Shown here: one piece after another, positions 35,059 to 44,728 of the stretch
Numbering within the stretch: position 1 is the first letter of the stretch
How the letters are laid out: the number at the start of each line of letters is the position of its first letter
Assembly: GCF_001591505.1 (NCBI RefSeq)
Contig: NZ_BCVA01000002.1
Coordinates: 235,995 to 299,994, forward strand
Length of the DNA: 64,000 nucleotides
Direction: 5' to 3'
Source of the DNA: Neobacillus niacini NBRC 15566
Lineage (GTDB): Bacteria > Bacillota > Bacilli > Bacillales > Cytobacillaceae
The notes under the pieces: generated by a model
What the model saw: only the letters and a program-made list of their open reading frames with translations
What the model was told of the DNA's origin: nothing
Database searches by the model: none
Made by a program: the position numbers and the translations under genes

Positions 35059-36150
35059 TTGGAACAACTAAATACAACTGAGAACAATACAACATTGGAC
35101 ATTAAAAAAACTTCTATTTATTCCCTGCAGCTACATGAGCTCAAGGAATGGCTGACGAATAATGGTGAAAAGCCTTTCCGAGCAGAGCAAATTTATGACT
35201 GGCTCTACAAAAAAAGAATTACATCGTTTGAGGATATGAATAATTTATCAAAAAGTTTACGTGACAAGCTTTCTGACAATTTTCAGATTACTACATTAAA
35301 AACGGTTATAAAGCAATCTTCTTCTGACGGTACCATTAAATTTCTGTTTGAATTGCATGATGGATACTCAATCGAGACGGTTTTAATGCGCCATGATTAT
35401 GGAAATTCGGTGTGTGTAACAACGCAAGTTGGGTGCCGGATTGGTTGTACATTCTGTGCTTCAACACTTGGCGGGCTTAAGCGTCATTTAGAAGCGGGTG
35501 AAATTGTTGCGCAGGTTGTAACAGTGCAGCAAGCTCTTGACGAAACAGACGAGCGTGTCAGCTCCGTTGTTATTATGGGAATTGGTGAACCCTTCGACAA
35601 TTATGATAATATGATGTCGTTTCTAAAAATCATCAATCATGACAAAGGATTGATGATTGGTGCACGTCATATAACAGTATCAACTAGCGGTATTGTACCG
35701 AAGATTTATCAATTTGCAGATGAAAATATGCAAATTAATTTTGCGATTTCACTTCATGCGCCTAACACTGAATTAAGGTCTCGGTTAATGCCTATTAACA
35801 GAGCATATAAACTAGATGACTTAATGAAATCCGTAAGGTATTATATCGATAAGACGGGGCGCCGAATTAGTTTTGAATACGGACTCTTTGGCGGTGTTAA
35901 TGATTCTGTTGAACATGCAGAAGAATTGGCGTCCTTATTAAAAGGTCTTAAATGCCATGTAAATCTAATTCCGGTCAATTATGTGCCAGAAAGGGACTAT
36001 GTACGTACCCCTAAGGATAAAATCTTTGCATTTGAAAAAACACTCAAAAACCGTGGTATTAATGTAACCATTCGCCGGGAGCAAGGTCACGACATTGACG
36101 CAGCATGTGGACAACTTCGTGCAAAGGAGCGAAAAGAAGAGACGAGGTGA
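35059..36150 (+). CDS. rlmN: Dual-specificity 23S rRNA / tRNA C2-methyladenosine methyltransferase RlmN
   Basis: Radical SAM enzyme methylating C2 of A2503 in 23S rRNA and A37 in some tRNAs. The 363-residue protein has the radical SAM cluster CxxxCxxC at Cys126, Cys130 and Cys133 ([12 protein letters not shown]), the [15 protein letters not shown] and [11 protein letters not shown] blocks, and a C-terminal catalytic cysteine in [10 protein letters not shown]. It starts with TTG at 35059, after GAAGGTG. It differs from the resistance enzyme Cfr by its neighbourhood and overall match to RlmN. Confidence 0.95.
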   Translation: MEQLNTTENNTTLDIKKTSIYSLQLHELKEWLTNNGEKPFRAEQIYDWLYKKRITSFEDMNNLSKSLRDKLSDNFQITTLKTVIKQSSSDGTIKFLFELHDGYSIETVLMRHDYGNSVCVTTQVGCRIGCTFCASTLGGLKRHLEAGEIVAQVVTVQQALDETDERVSSVVIMGIGEPFDNYDNMMSFLKIINHDKGLMIGARHITVSTSGIVPKIYQFADENMQINFAISLHAPNTELRSRLMPINRAYKLDDLMKSVRYYIDKTGRRISFEYGLFGGVNDSVEHAEELASLLKGLKCHVNLIPVNYVPERDYVRTPKDKIFAFEKTLKNRGINVTIRREQGHDIDAACGQLRAKERKEETR

Positions 36151-36155
36151 CAGCG

Positions 36156-36908
36156 TTGAAAGCTGTGTATAAGACGGATGTAGGGAGAATTCGAAAGAAT
36201 AACGAAGATAGTGTTGGTATATTCTTAAATCGAGACGGGCAGCGCCTTGCCATCGTAGCTGATGGTATGGGCGGTCACCGTGCTGGTGACGTTGCCAGCA
36301 GCATGACATTAACCACATTAAAAGAGATGTGGGAGGAATCCGAAGGGATTCAAACGGCCGAACAAGCAGAAGAATGGTTAAAATCAAAGATTATTCAAGT
36401 GAATAGGGTTTTATTTGACCATGCAAACAGTCACGATGAATGTGATGGAATGGGTACAACGATTGAAGCTGTCATTACCACACATATATTTGCAACCATT
36501 GCACATGTTGGAGACAGTCGTTGTTATATTTTAAATGAATCGGGATTTCAGCAATTGACTGAAGATCATACCCTAGTGAATGAATTAGTTCGTACCGGGC
36601 AAATATCGAAAGAGGATGCCGAACATCATCCTAGAAAAAATGTTATTATGAGGGCTCTCGGCACTGAACAGAATATATCAATAGATATTAAAACCATTAC
36701 TTTTGAAGAAGGAGACAACCTCTTATTATGCTCTGACGGACTTTCGAACAAAGTAAGTGAAAGCGAAATTGCTGATATTCTAAAGAACAAAGATGATTTA
36801 GAGAGAAAAGCAAATACGCTAATCTCGATTGCAAATGAGCGTGGCGGCGAGGATAACATTTCACTAGCAATTGTAGAGTTTTCTGATACCAGCGAGGGTG
36901 GTTTATAA
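36156..36908 (+). CDS. prpC: PP2C-family serine/threonine phosphatase PrpC
   Basis: Mn2+-dependent protein phosphatase that reverses PrkC phosphorylation. The 250-residue protein has PP2C metal-site motifs: RKNNEDSVGIF, VADGMGGHRAGDVAS, GMGTTIEA, HVGDSRCYIL, LLLCSDGLSNKV and GGEDNISLAIVEF. I choose the TTG at 36156 because GAGGTGA ends five bases before it and the resulting N-terminus matches the family; a GTG at 36147 lies inside that site. The stop overlaps the prkC start (TAATG), pairing phosphatase and kinase. Confidence 0.93.
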   Translation: MKAVYKTDVGRIRKNNEDSVGIFLNRDGQRLAIVADGMGGHRAGDVASSMTLTTLKEMWEESEGIQTAEQAEEWLKSKIIQVNRVLFDHANSHDECDGMGTTIEAVITTHIFATIAHVGDSRCYILNESGFQQLTEDHTLVNELVRTGQISKEDAEHHPRKNVIMRALGTEQNISIDIKTITFEEGDNLLLCSDGLSNKVSESEIADILKNKDDLERKANTLISIANERGGEDNISLAIVEFSDTSEGGL

Positions 36909-38875
36909 TGTTGATTGGAAAACGTTTAAGCGGTCGATATAAGGTGTTAGAAATGATTGGCGGCGGCGGAATGGCAAATGTCTATTTAGCCCACGACATG
37001 ATTCTTGACCGTGATGTAGCCGTGAAAATGCTTCGCCTTGATTTTGCCAATGATGAGGAATTTATTCGCAGGTTTCGCAGGGAAGCACAATCAGCGACAA
37101 GCTTAGCTCACCCAAGTATCGTAAGTATTTATGATGTGGGAGAAGAGGATGATCTTTATTTTATTGTAATGGAATATGTTGAAGGTCAAACACTTAAACA
37201 ATACATACAACACAATTCACCGTTACAAGTTGAAGAAACAATTGATATTATGAAACAATTAACCTCTGCTATTTCTCATGCTCATCAAAATCATATTATC
37301 CACAGGGATATCAAGCCTCAAAATATTCTTGTTGATCGTTTTGGGAATGTGAAAATAACGGATTTTGGCATTGCGATGGCTCTTAGTGCAACAAGTATTA
37401 CCCAAACTAACTCTGTCTTGGGTTCGGTACACTATTTGTCACCAGAACAAGCACGTGGAGGCATGGCAAATAGGAAATCGGATATTTATTCTCTTGGAAT
37501 AGTCATGTTTGAATTATTAACGGGCAGACTTCCTTTTTCAGGTGAATCTGCAGTCTCGATTGCATTAAAACATTTGCAATCAGAAACTCCTTCCGTAAGA
37601 AGGTGGAATCCGAACGTCCCCCAAAGTGTTGAAAATATCGTGTTAAAGGCGACTGCCAAGGATTCCTTTCATCGGTATAACAGTGTAGATGAAATGGAGG
37701 ACGATTTAAGGACTGCACTTGATTCAGAGAGAATAAATGAAGCTAAATTTGTAATTCCTATTGATGATGAAGCAACTAAAGCGATTCCTATTATAACGAA
37801 TGACCGTCCATTGCAAAATCTTGATGAAACCTTAGTACATAGTGATAAAATCTCAGACAATGTCAAAAAAGATTCAGTAAATACAACGAAAGACAAGAAA
37901 AAACGTAAAAAGTGGCCTATTATATTAATTTCAACCTTTTTATTGTTATTATTGCTGGGATTATTCACTATTACAGTTTTACCAGACTTATTATCCCCTA
38001 AAGATGTAAGCATACCTGATATCAGCGGGATGGAATTGGATGAAGCCATTGCCAAATTGGAAGCAGCAGGCCTAAAGGCTGGCGAGGAAGAAGAAATACC
38101 TGATGATGAAATCGAAGAGGGTAAAGTTATAAAAACCAGTCCTGAAGCGGAAAGTACAGTAAAAGAGAATACTTCTGTTAAAATATTTGTAAGTACTGGT
38201 AAGGAAAAGATAGAATTAGAAGATTATGTTGAAAGAAACTATAAGGATGTAAGTCCTTTATTGGATGAGCTGAACTTTAAAGATATTACTATTACTGAAG
38301 TATTTGATGAAAGTGAAGCTGGTACCATTCTTAACCAAGAACCTGAAGCAGGTCAAGAAATAATACCTGATGAAACAATATTAATATTGGAAGTAAGTAA
38401 GGGACCCGAACCAATCGTCCTAAGAGACTTAACACAATACAGCACAAAGGGTGCACAGGAATATTTAGATTCTGTTGGACTTAAATTTGAAATTTCAGAA
38501 GAAAAGTTTGATGAGTTGGTTCCGAAGGGAAGTATTATTTCTCAGTCACCTCTGCCTAATACGGAAATGAAAATGGGTGACAAGGTTTCTGTTGTTATTT
38601 CAAAAGGCAAGGAAGAAAAACCGCCAAAAGATGTAACGAGAGATATCACTATTGAGTACAACCCTATAATACCTGGGCAAAAACAGAGAGTCCTTATTTA
38701 TATCGAGGATATGACTCATAGTATGACTGAGCCTGCAGAAGACTTTGAAATTACTTCAACAACCAGAATTCCAATTACATTGAAAATTCCATTCAATGGA
38801 AAAGGCGGTTATAGAGTTCAACTTGACGATAGAGTTATTGCACAAGAAACGTTGAATTATCAAGAGTTAGAATAA
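36908..38875 (+). CDS. prkC: PASTA-domain serine/threonine protein kinase PrkC
   Basis: Transmembrane kinase that senses peptidoglycan fragments; in Bacillus it promotes exit from spore dormancy and stationary-phase signalling. The 655-residue protein has a cytoplasmic Hanks kinase domain (residues about 10-270) with the glycine loop IGGGGMANVYLA, Lys40, HRDIKPQN (132-139) and DFG. A charged juxtamembrane region comes next, then a membrane segment at about 335-357 (WPIILISTFLLLLLLGLF). The extracellular part has three PASTA repeats (about 360-580) and a C-terminal beta-rich domain. All kinase residues needed for activity are visible. Confidence 0.95.
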   Translation: MLIGKRLSGRYKVLEMIGGGGMANVYLAHDMILDRDVAVKMLRLDFANDEEFIRRFRREAQSATSLAHPSIVSIYDVGEEDDLYFIVMEYVEGQTLKQYIQHNSPLQVEETIDIMKQLTSAISHAHQNHIIHRDIKPQNILVDRFGNVKITDFGIAMALSATSITQTNSVLGSVHYLSPEQARGGMANRKSDIYSLGIVMFELLTGRLPFSGESAVSIALKHLQSETPSVRRWNPNVPQSVENIVLKATAKDSFHRYNSVDEMEDDLRTALDSERINEAKFVIPIDDEATKAIPIITNDRPLQNLDETLVHSDKISDNVKKDSVNTTKDKKKRKKWPIILISTFLLLLLLGLFTITVLPDLLSPKDVSIPDISGMELDEAIAKLEAAGLKAGEEEEIPDDEIEEGKVIKTSPEAESTVKENTSVKIFVSTGKEKIELEDYVERNYKDVSPLLDELNFKDITITEVFDESEAGTILNQEPEAGQEIIPDETILILEVSKGPEPIVLRDLTQYSTKGAQEYLDSVGLKFEISEEKFDELVPKGSIISQSPLPNTEMKMGDKVSVVISKGKEEKPPKDVTRDITIEYNPIIPGQKQRVLIYIEDMTHSMTEPAEDFEITSTTRIPITLKIPFNGKGGYRVQLDDRVIAQETLNYQELE

Positions 38876-38893
38876 ACTTCAAGGAGTGTGGCT

Positions 38894-39775
38894 ATGCCTG
38901 AAGGGAAAATTGTAAAAGCATTAAGTGGTTTTTATTACGTACTGCACGATGGAGTAATGATTCAGTGCCGGGGAAGAGGTGTTTTTCGGAAAAACAAAAT
39001 TACACCACTAGTCGGTGATGAGGTCATTTTTCAGGCTGAGAATGAACGTGATGGTTATATTATGGAGGTTAAGGAAAGGAAGAATGAACTGGTTCGGCCG
39101 CCTATTGCAAATGTCGATCAGGCCATTCTTGTCTTTTCCGCTGTCGAACCTGATTTTAGTACCGTTTTATTAGACCGTTTTCTCGTCCTTGTAGAATATA
39201 ATCATATTAAACCACTTATTTGCATTACAAAAATGGATTTAACCAAAGAGAAAGAAAAAGAGGCCATTAAAGAATATGCTGAACAATACAGAAATATTGG
39301 TTATGAAGTATTACTAACTTCATCTGAAACAGAAGCGGGTATTGAGGGTTTAACTCCGCATGTAGAAGATAAAATATCCGTTTTTGCAGGTCAATCAGGT
39401 GTGGGAAAATCGTCACTTTTGAATGTGTTGCGACCTGAACTTGAACTGAAAACCAACGATATTTCCTCACATTTAGGCAGGGGAAAGCACACCACCCGGC
39501 ATGTTGAATTAATTAGCATAGGTAATGGCCTCATTGCTGATACACCGGGATTTAGTTCTTTAGAATTCACCGATATTGAAGCTGAAGAGTTAACCTATTG
39601 CTTTCCGGAGATCGCAAGAGAAAGCGAAAAATGTAAATTTCGAGCCTGTTTACATATAAGTGAGCCTAAATGTGCAGTGAAAGCAGCGGTTGAGACACAA
39701 ACAATTACTCAATATCGCTATCAACATTATGTTGATTTCCTTCAAGAAATAAAAGAAAGAAAGCCGAGGTATTAA
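38894..39775 (+). CDS. rsgA: Small ribosomal subunit biogenesis GTPase RsgA
   Basis: Circularly permuted GTPase that acts in late 30S maturation and is inhibited by (p)ppGpp. The 293-residue protein has an N-terminal OB fold ([16 protein letters not shown]), the G4 motif ICITKMD before G1 ([14 protein letters not shown]), G3 DTPGFSS, and a C-terminal zinc site with [17 protein letters not shown]. The ATG at 38894 is seven bases from AAGGAG; an in-frame GTG at 38888 is too close to it. It follows prkC by 18 bases. Confidence 0.95.
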   Translation: MPEGKIVKALSGFYYVLHDGVMIQCRGRGVFRKNKITPLVGDEVIFQAENERDGYIMEVKERKNELVRPPIANVDQAILVFSAVEPDFSTVLLDRFLVLVEYNHIKPLICITKMDLTKEKEKEAIKEYAEQYRNIGYEVLLTSSETEAGIEGLTPHVEDKISVFAGQSGVGKSSLLNVLRPELELKTNDISSHLGRGKHTTRHVELISIGNGLIADTPGFSSLEFTDIEAEELTYCFPEIARESEKCKFRACLHISEPKCAVKAAVETQTITQYRYQHYVDFLQEIKERKPRY

Positions 39776-39776
39776 A

Positions 39777-40421
39777 ATGCTGAAAATTGCACCTTCCATC
39801 CTTTCTGCTGATTTTGCTAAATTAGGTGATGAAATCATGGCAGTTGAAAAGGCTGGGGCTGACTATATTCATGTTGATGTTATGGATGGTCATTTCGTTC
39901 CAAACATTACGATAGGACCATTAATTGTGGAGGCGATTCGACCTGTGACAAAGCTTCCTCTAGATGTCCATTTAATGATTGAAAACCCTGACCAATATAT
40001 AGAGAATTTTGCTAAAGCTGGAGCAGATTATATTACAGTACATGTTGAAGCATGCCGGCACCTTCACCGGACGATTCATCATATTAAATCATTTGGGATT
40101 AAAGCAGGGGTGGTCTTGAATCCAGCTACTCCTGTTGAAACCATTCAGCATATTTTGAATGATATTGATATGGTGCTGTTAATGTCCGTAAATCCAGGGT
40201 TCGGGGGCCAAAAATTCATACCTGAGGTTCTGCCTAAAATTAAAAAAGTAAAGGAAATGGCAGACTCAATAGGAAAAGAAATTGAGATCGAAATAGATGG
40301 CGGAGTAAATCCTGAGACTGCGAAACTTTGTGTAGAGGCAGGGGCTACCGTTCTTGTGGCTGGATCTGCTATTTATGATCAAGAGGACTACGCAACAGCC
40401 ATCTCATTATTAAGAGGATAA
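39777..40421 (+). CDS. rpe: Ribulose-phosphate 3-epimerase
   Basis: Interconverts ribulose 5-phosphate and xylulose 5-phosphate in the pentose phosphate pathway. The 214-residue TIM barrel has [16 protein letters not shown], the metal/catalytic block [46 protein letters not shown] and [10 protein letters not shown]. It starts one base after the rsgA stop and is followed by an internal terminator-like hairpin before thiN. Confidence 0.96.
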   Translation: MLKIAPSILSADFAKLGDEIMAVEKAGADYIHVDVMDGHFVPNITIGPLIVEAIRPVTKLPLDVHLMIENPDQYIENFAKAGADYITVHVEACRHLHRTIHHIKSFGIKAGVVLNPATPVETIQHILNDIDMVLLMSVNPGFGGQKFIPEVLPKIKKVKEMADSIGKEIEIEIDGGVNPETAKLCVEAGATVLVAGSAIYDQEDYATAISLLRG

Positions 40422-40427
40422 AAAGTG

Positions 40428-40453
40428 AAAAGCCGGCTAAATGCTGGCTTTTT
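40428..40453 (+). terminator. Terminator-like hairpin between rpe and thiN
   Basis: A 10-bp stem AAAAGCCGGC / GCTGGCTTTT (40428-40437 with 40443-40452, one G-U pair) has a 5-base loop and runs into five T. It begins seven bases after the rpe stop and 26 bases before the thiN start, so readthrough must supply thiN unless an unseen promoter exists. Confidence 0.75.
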
Positions 40454-40478
40454 GCGTAGAAAAAACAGGGGGCATAAA

Positions 40479-41126
40479 ATGAATATAAATATCTTGGCAG
40501 GAGGTCCTGTAGAGTTCCTTCCCAATTTACATACATACACTAGTGAAAATGACATTTGGGTTGGTGTGGACCGCGGGGTATATACTCTCATTAATAAGGA
40601 TATTACACCTGCGATTGCTTTTGGCGACTTCGATTCTGTTTCCAAAGACGAGTTACTGGTAATTGAAAATCATGTAAAAGAACTGAAAAGGTATAAGCCT
40701 GAAAAAAATGAAACAGATATGGAGCTTGCTTTGAATTGGGCCATAGAACAAAAGCCTGCTTCCATCCGTATTTTTGGAGCGACTGGAGGGAGATTAGACC
40801 ATCTTTTAGCGAATATTCACTTGCTGGTGAAACCGATGATGGCAGAACATGAGATAAATATTGTTCTTATTGATAATCAAAATATTTTATCATTAAAAGG
40901 ACCGGGACGTTATAAAATTGAAAAGAGGGTAGATAAAAAGTATATTTCTTTTGTTCCTCTTACCCTTGAGATAAAAGGTCTCACTCTTCGTGGCTTTAAA
41001 TATCCATTGGAAAATCGTCATATTTCCATCGGCTCTACACTATGTATTAGTAATGAACTTATTAGTGATTATGGTACTTTTTCATTTTCAGAAGGCATAT
41101 TATTAGTGATAAGAAGTAATGATTAA
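40479..41126 (+). CDS. thiN: Thiamine pyrophosphokinase
   Basis: Transfers pyrophosphate from ATP to thiamine to form thiamine diphosphate. The 215-residue protein has the family blocks INILAGGP, WVGVDRGVYTLI, AFGDFDSVS, KPEKNETDMELALNWA and FGATGGRLDHLLANI. The start at 40479 is preceded by AGGGGGCATAAA; an in-frame GTG at 40425 lies within the rpe-thiN hairpin and is not used. It is the last gene of the long run from coaBC. Confidence 0.93.
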   Translation: MNINILAGGPVEFLPNLHTYTSENDIWVGVDRGVYTLINKDITPAIAFGDFDSVSKDELLVIENHVKELKRYKPEKNETDMELALNWAIEQKPASIRIFGATGGRLDHLLANIHLLVKPMMAEHEINIVLIDNQNILSLKGPGRYKIEKRVDKKYISFVPLTLEIKGLTLRGFKYPLENRHISIGSTLCISNELISDYGTFSFSEGILLVIRSND

Positions 41127-41222
41127 TACAATTTTTTTGAGGTACTGATTTCGTTCGTTTGAATAAAATAGTAAGGGCGTACGAGAGATGTTAGATGTGT
41201 GAGATGGTGAGGAGGGACATAA

Positions 41223-41306
41223 ATGAAGTTTTATACAATTAAACTGCCAAAGTTTTTAGGTGGACTTGTCCGAGCGATGATCGGTGCATTTAAAAAGAAT
41301 GAATAG
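41223..41306 (+). CDS. spoVM: Stage V sporulation protein M (SpoVM)
   Basis: A 27-codon gene encoding an amphipathic peptide, with the KFYTIKLPKFLGG core. SpoVM recognises the convex outer forespore membrane and anchors SpoIVA, the base of the spore coat. The peptide matches the 26-residue B. subtilis sequence closely, including Pro9, which is needed for localisation; it ends KKNE, one residue longer. A strong GAGGAGGGACATAA ribosome binding site precedes it and a terminator follows. I looked for a sigma-E promoter and found no convincing one. Confidence 0.96.
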   Translation: MKFYTIKLPKFLGGLVRAMIGAFKKNE

Positions 41307-41315
41307 AGAATCTGT

Positions 41316-41345
41316 TTAAGCACCTATTTGATGGGTGCTTTTTTA
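41316..41345 (+). terminator. Terminator of spoVM
   Basis: AAGCACC / GGTGCTT stem (41318-41324 with 41334-41340) followed by six T, 11 bases after the spoVM stop. Confidence 0.88.
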
Positions 41346-41370
41346 TTTTGAGGAAATAGGGGTAAGATAG

Positions 41371-41401
41371 TAAGAAAGGGCACCCTCTCGAAGGATGCCC
41401 T
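41371..41401 (-). terminator. Terminator of rpmB
   Basis: Read on the minus strand, GGGCATCC / GGGTGCCC (8 bp, one G-U) with loop TTCGAGA is followed by TTTCTT, just after the rpmB stop. Confidence 0.85.
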
Positions 41402-41407
41402 GACATA

Positions 41408-41596
41408 TTAAACGCGTTCTACTTTACCAGCTCTTAACGCTCTTGTAGAAACCCAAACACGCTTAGGCTTTCCATCAACAAGAATACGTACTTTTTGTAG
41501 GTTAGCACCCCATGTACGCTTGTTAGCGTTCATAGCGTGAGAACGTGCGTTACCAGTTGTAGTTTTCTTTCCAGTTACAACACATTTACGTGGCAT
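41408..41596 (-). CDS. rpmB: 50S ribosomal protein L28
   Basis: Large-subunit ribosomal protein of 62 residues, with the family start [22 protein letters not shown] and [29 protein letters not shown]. The two cysteines of the zinc-binding form are not all present, only one (Cys5), so this is probably the zinc-free type. The ATG at 41596 follows AGGAGGGAATC on the minus strand; a longer frame to 41635 has no such site. It is one of two minus-strand genes in the window, flanked by spoVM and the divergent yloU. Confidence 0.97.
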   Translation of the reverse strand: MPRKCVVTGKKTTTGNARSHAMNANKRTWGANLQKVRILVDGKPKRVWVSTRALRAGKVERV

Positions 41597-41663
41597 AATG
41601 ATTCCCTCCTTAATACCCAAAGCTTTATACAGCATTTACGTTATTGTCTAAAGATACTTTAAT

Positions 41664-41692
41664 AATTTATCATACAACCAGTTTGAATGCAA
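41664..41692 (-). promoter_or_regulatory. Sigma-A promoter of rpmB
   Basis: On the minus strand, TTGCAT (41692-41687), 17-base spacer, TAAATT (41669-41664). It lies 68 bases before the rpmB start and is divergent from the yloU promoter. Confidence 0.55.
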
Positions 41693-41724
41693 GAGTGATT
41701 AATAAACCTTTCAAGAAAAATACC

Positions 41725-41753
41725 TTGACATGCTATGTTATTGTTTGTAAATA
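41725..41753 (+). promoter_or_regulatory. Probable sigma-A promoter of yloU-fakA
   Basis: Perfect TTGACA at 41725-41730, 17-base spacer, then TAAATA at 41748-41753, a weak -10. TACTAT a few bases on is an alternative with a longer spacer. It lies 90 bases before the yloU start in the divergent rpmB/yloU gap. Confidence 0.55.
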
Positions 41754-41843
41754 CTATAAGAAGAAAGTATCGCTTTCAAATTTTTCTTCACTATAGTAAA
41801 ATTACTTTAGTCAAGGAGCAATTTCCAAAAGGGGGAACGATTC

Positions 41844-42206
41844 ATGTCCATCGAATTAAAAACTAAGTTCGGACAAATTGATATTTCAAATGAAGTAATC
41901 GCCACCATCGCTGGAGGTGCCGCTATCGATTGTTATGGTATTGTCGGTATGGCATCAAAGAGCCAAATAAAAGACGGTCTTACAGAAATTTTAAGAAGAG
42001 AGAATTTTACTCGTGGAGTTATTGTTCGCCAAGAGAATGAAGAAGTACATATTGATATGTATATAATTGTCAGCTATGGAACAAAGATTTCCGAGGTTGC
42101 TCATAACGTGCAATCAAAGGTGAAATACACACTTGATAAGACCGTTGGACTTGCCGTTGACTCGGTAAATATTTACGTTCAGGGAGTTCGTGTGACGAAC
42201 CCATAA
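41844..42206 (+). CDS. yloU: Asp23/Gls24 family envelope stress response protein YloU
   Basis: Protein of 120 residues from the Asp23/Gls24 family. Members are linked to the cell envelope or to alkaline and cell-wall stress; the exact function is not established. Visible are the family N-terminus GQIDISNEVIATIAGGAAIDCYG, the VRQENEEVHIDMYIIVSYG core and the C-terminal VNIYVQGVRV. It is 36 bases upstream of fakA, a conserved pairing in Firmicutes, which suggests a role near lipid or membrane metabolism. The ribosome binding site is AAAAGGGGGAA. Confidence 0.9.
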   Translation: MSIELKTKFGQIDISNEVIATIAGGAAIDCYGIVGMASKSQIKDGLTEILRRENFTRGVIVRQENEEVHIDMYIIVSYGTKISEVAHNVQSKVKYTLDKTVGLAVDSVNIYVQGVRVTNP

Positions 42207-42242
42207 GTGGTGTAACGAACCGCTAGTAGAGGAGGAAAGTTT

Positions 42243-43925
42243 GTGTCTATTACAGCTTTAGATGGAAAACGTTTTGCAGAAATGGTGATTCAAGGTGCGA
42301 ATCACCTGGGAACCAATGCGAAAATGGTGGATGCATTAAACGTTTTTCCTGTGCCCGATGGTGATACTGGAACGAATATGAATTTATCAATGACCTCAGG
42401 GGCAAAGGAAGTAAAAAATAATGTCCAGGAACATATTGGTAAGGTAGGAGTTGCTCTATCAAAGGGTTTACTTATGGGGGCTCGAGGCAACTCCGGGGTT
42501 ATCCTTTCCCAATTATTTCGTGGATTTTCAAAAGCAATTGAAACCAAAGCAGCGATCTCTGGTGTAGAATTTGCAGCAGCATTAGAAACAGGTGTCGAAA
42601 CAGCCTATAAAGCGGTAATGAAGCCGGTAGAAGGAACGATTTTAACGGTTGCAAAGGATTCTGCAAAAAGAGGTGTTCAGGCTTCCCAAAAATCGAACGA
42701 TATTATCGAGATAATGGAAGAGGTTTTAAAAGAAGCAAAAGCATCGCTAAAGCGTACACCAGACCTGCTTCCGGTTTTAAAAGAAGTTGGAGTTGTCGAT
42801 AGCGGTGGCCAAGGGCTAGTTTTTGTTTATGAAGGATTTCTAGCAGAACTAAAAGGCGAGAAACTGCCAGATTCGCCTGAAGCCTATCCTTCTATGGACG
42901 AAATGGTCAGTGCGGAACATCATAAAAGTGTTCAAGGTCATATAAATACGGAAGATATTGTATTTGGCTATTGCACAGAATTTATGGTCAAGTTTGAAGA
43001 CGCAAAGCTGGCAAAGCATCCGTTTGACGAACAGGTTTACAGGAATGATCTTAGTAAACTTGGTGATTCCTTACTAGTTATTGCCGATGACGAGGTTGTG
43101 AAGGTACATATTCATTCTGAACAGCCTGGTGATTGCCTAAGCTACGGACAGCGATACGGAAGCCTAATCAATATTAAAATTGAAAATATGAGACAGCAGC
43201 ATTCTAATATTGTTGGAGAAACACACACACCGTTAGTTTCTGATAAACCTCAAGTTCCTAAAGAACAGCAGGAGTATGGGATTGTTACTGTGTCAATGGG
43301 TTCTGGTATTGCTGACTTATTCAAAAGTATCGGTGCACATGCGGTTATTGAAGGCGGACAAACGATGAATCCGAGTACAGAGGATATTGTTAAAGCCGTT
43401 AAAGAAGTGAATGCGAAAAAAGTATTTATTCTCCCGAATAATAAAAATATTATTATGGCGGCGCAGCAAGCGGCGGATGTATCAGATGAAGAAATTTATG
43501 TAATCCCGTCTAAAACAGTCCCTCAAGGTTTATCTGCACTTTTAGCATTTAATCCAGCTGGAAGTGTATTGGCGAATGAAGCTGCTATGACAGAAGCTAT
43601 GCAGCATGTGAAAACGGGTCAAATTACATTTGCAGTTCGCGATACCCAAATCGACGGGTTAGAAATTGAAAAAGATGATTTCATGGGAATTGCAGAAGGT
43701 AAAATTGTTGTAAAAAACAAGGATAAAGCAAAAGTTGCAGAAGATTTGCTTGCTGAGATGGTGGATAGTGATTCGGAAATTTTAACCATCATTTATGGTG
43801 AAGACGTAACCCAGGAAGAGGTTAATGCACTAACAGCGTTTGTAGAAGAGAATTTTGATGACGTAGAAGTAGAACTTCATAATGGAAAACAACCATTATA
43901 TTCATTTATCTTTGCAATTGAATAA
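42243..43925 (+). CDS. fakA: Fatty acid kinase catalytic subunit FakA (YloV, DAK2 family)
   Basis: ATP-binding subunit of fatty acid kinase, which phosphorylates fatty acids held by FakB (DegV-like) proteins. The 560-residue protein has an N-terminal DhaL/DAK2 domain with Mg-ATP motif VFPVPDGDTGTNMNLSM (about residues 33-50) and GARGNSGVILSQLFRGF, a central domain around YCTEFMVKFED, and a C-terminal DegV-like domain (about 350-560). The start is a GTG at 42243 with GAGGAGGAAAG just upstream. No fakB is present in the window. A terminator follows. Confidence 0.92.
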   Translation: MSITALDGKRFAEMVIQGANHLGTNAKMVDALNVFPVPDGDTGTNMNLSMTSGAKEVKNNVQEHIGKVGVALSKGLLMGARGNSGVILSQLFRGFSKAIETKAAISGVEFAAALETGVETAYKAVMKPVEGTILTVAKDSAKRGVQASQKSNDIIEIMEEVLKEAKASLKRTPDLLPVLKEVGVVDSGGQGLVFVYEGFLAELKGEKLPDSPEAYPSMDEMVSAEHHKSVQGHINTEDIVFGYCTEFMVKFEDAKLAKHPFDEQVYRNDLSKLGDSLLVIADDEVVKVHIHSEQPGDCLSYGQRYGSLINIKIENMRQQHSNIVGETHTPLVSDKPQVPKEQQEYGIVTVSMGSGIADLFKSIGAHAVIEGGQTMNPSTEDIVKAVKEVNAKKVFILPNNKNIIMAAQQAADVSDEEIYVIPSKTVPQGLSALLAFNPAGSVLANEAAMTEAMQHVKTGQITFAVRDTQIDGLEIEKDDFMGIAEGKIVVKNKDKAKVAEDLLAEMVDSDSEILTIIYGEDVTQEEVNALTAFVEENFDDVEVELHNGKQPLYSFIFAIE

Positions 43926-43935
43926 GTGATAAAAT

Positions 43936-43962
43936 TAGAAGGGGAAACCCTTCTTTTTTCTT
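43936..43962 (+). terminator. Terminator of yloU-fakA
   Basis: AGAAGGG / CCCTTCT stem with loop GAAA followed by a long T run, about 10 bases after the fakA stop. Confidence 0.88.
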
Positions 43963-44027
43963 TTTTCTGTGTTATAAATATAAATGGATAACGAAAAAGA
44001 TTTATTTGTCCTAGGGGGAGAAGACGA

Positions 44028-44690
44028 ATGAAATATAGAAGCGTGTTTGACATAATTGGACCCGTTATGATTGGGCCATCTAGCTCGCATACTGCTGGTG
44101 CTGCCAGAATAGGCAGAGTTGCAAGGAGTTTATTTGGCAGGGAACCAAAATGGGCAAATATATCATTATACGGCTCGTTTGCTAAGACGTATAAAGGACA
44201 TGGGACGGATGTTGCGATTATTGGTGGTTTGTTAGATTTTGATACCGATGACGTAAGAATCATAAATGCAATTGATATAGCGAAGGAACGGGGTATTAAA
44301 CTTCGATTTATAGAAGAAGAAGCCATTACGGATCATCCAAATACAGCGAGAGTAATCATCGGTGATGATAAAGGCGAATTAGAGCTGGTAGGAATCTCGA
44401 TTGGCGGAGGCAAAATTGAAATAACCGAGTTAAACGGTTTTGAATTGAAATTATCAGGAAACCATCCAGCAATATTAGTGGTTCATAATGATCGTTTTGG
44501 TGCCATTGCGAGTGTTTCGAATGTATTGGCAAAATACGAAATTAATATTGGTCATATGGAAGTATCAAGAAAAGAAATTGGAAAGCTTGCTCTTATGACC
44601 ATTGAAGTAGACCAAAACATAGATAAAATTGTTATTCAAGAATTAGAACAATTACCAAACATTCTGAAGGTAACAAAGATTGTGGATTAG
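44028..44690 (+). CDS. sdaAB: L-serine dehydratase, beta subunit
   Basis: Regulatory/beta chain of the iron-sulfur L-serine ammonia-lyase, which converts serine to pyruvate and ammonia. The 220-residue protein has the N-terminal domain FDIIGPVMIGPSSSHTAGAARIG and a C-terminal ACT domain (about residues 145-215, PAILVVHNDRFGAIASVSNVLAK). The ATG follows TAGGGGGAGAAG. It precedes sdaAA by 38 bases; the two chains form one enzyme in Gram-positive bacteria. Confidence 0.94.
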   Translation: MKYRSVFDIIGPVMIGPSSSHTAGAARIGRVARSLFGREPKWANISLYGSFAKTYKGHGTDVAIIGGLLDFDTDDVRIINAIDIAKERGIKLRFIEEEAITDHPNTARVIIGDDKGELELVGISIGGGKIEITELNGFELKLSGNHPAILVVHNDRFGAIASVSNVLAKYEINIGHMEVSRKEIGKLALMTIEVDQNIDKIVIQELEQLPNILKVTKIVD

Positions 44691-44728
44691 CTAGACGTTG
44701 ACCATATTAACAACAAGGGGGAAGGCAA

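Noticed and set aside
41107..41133. AATACAAT upstream of spoVM as a possible sigma-E -10
   Set aside because: The only ATA that could serve as -35 is 13 bases away instead of about 16, and the site is about 90 bases from the gene; not convincing.
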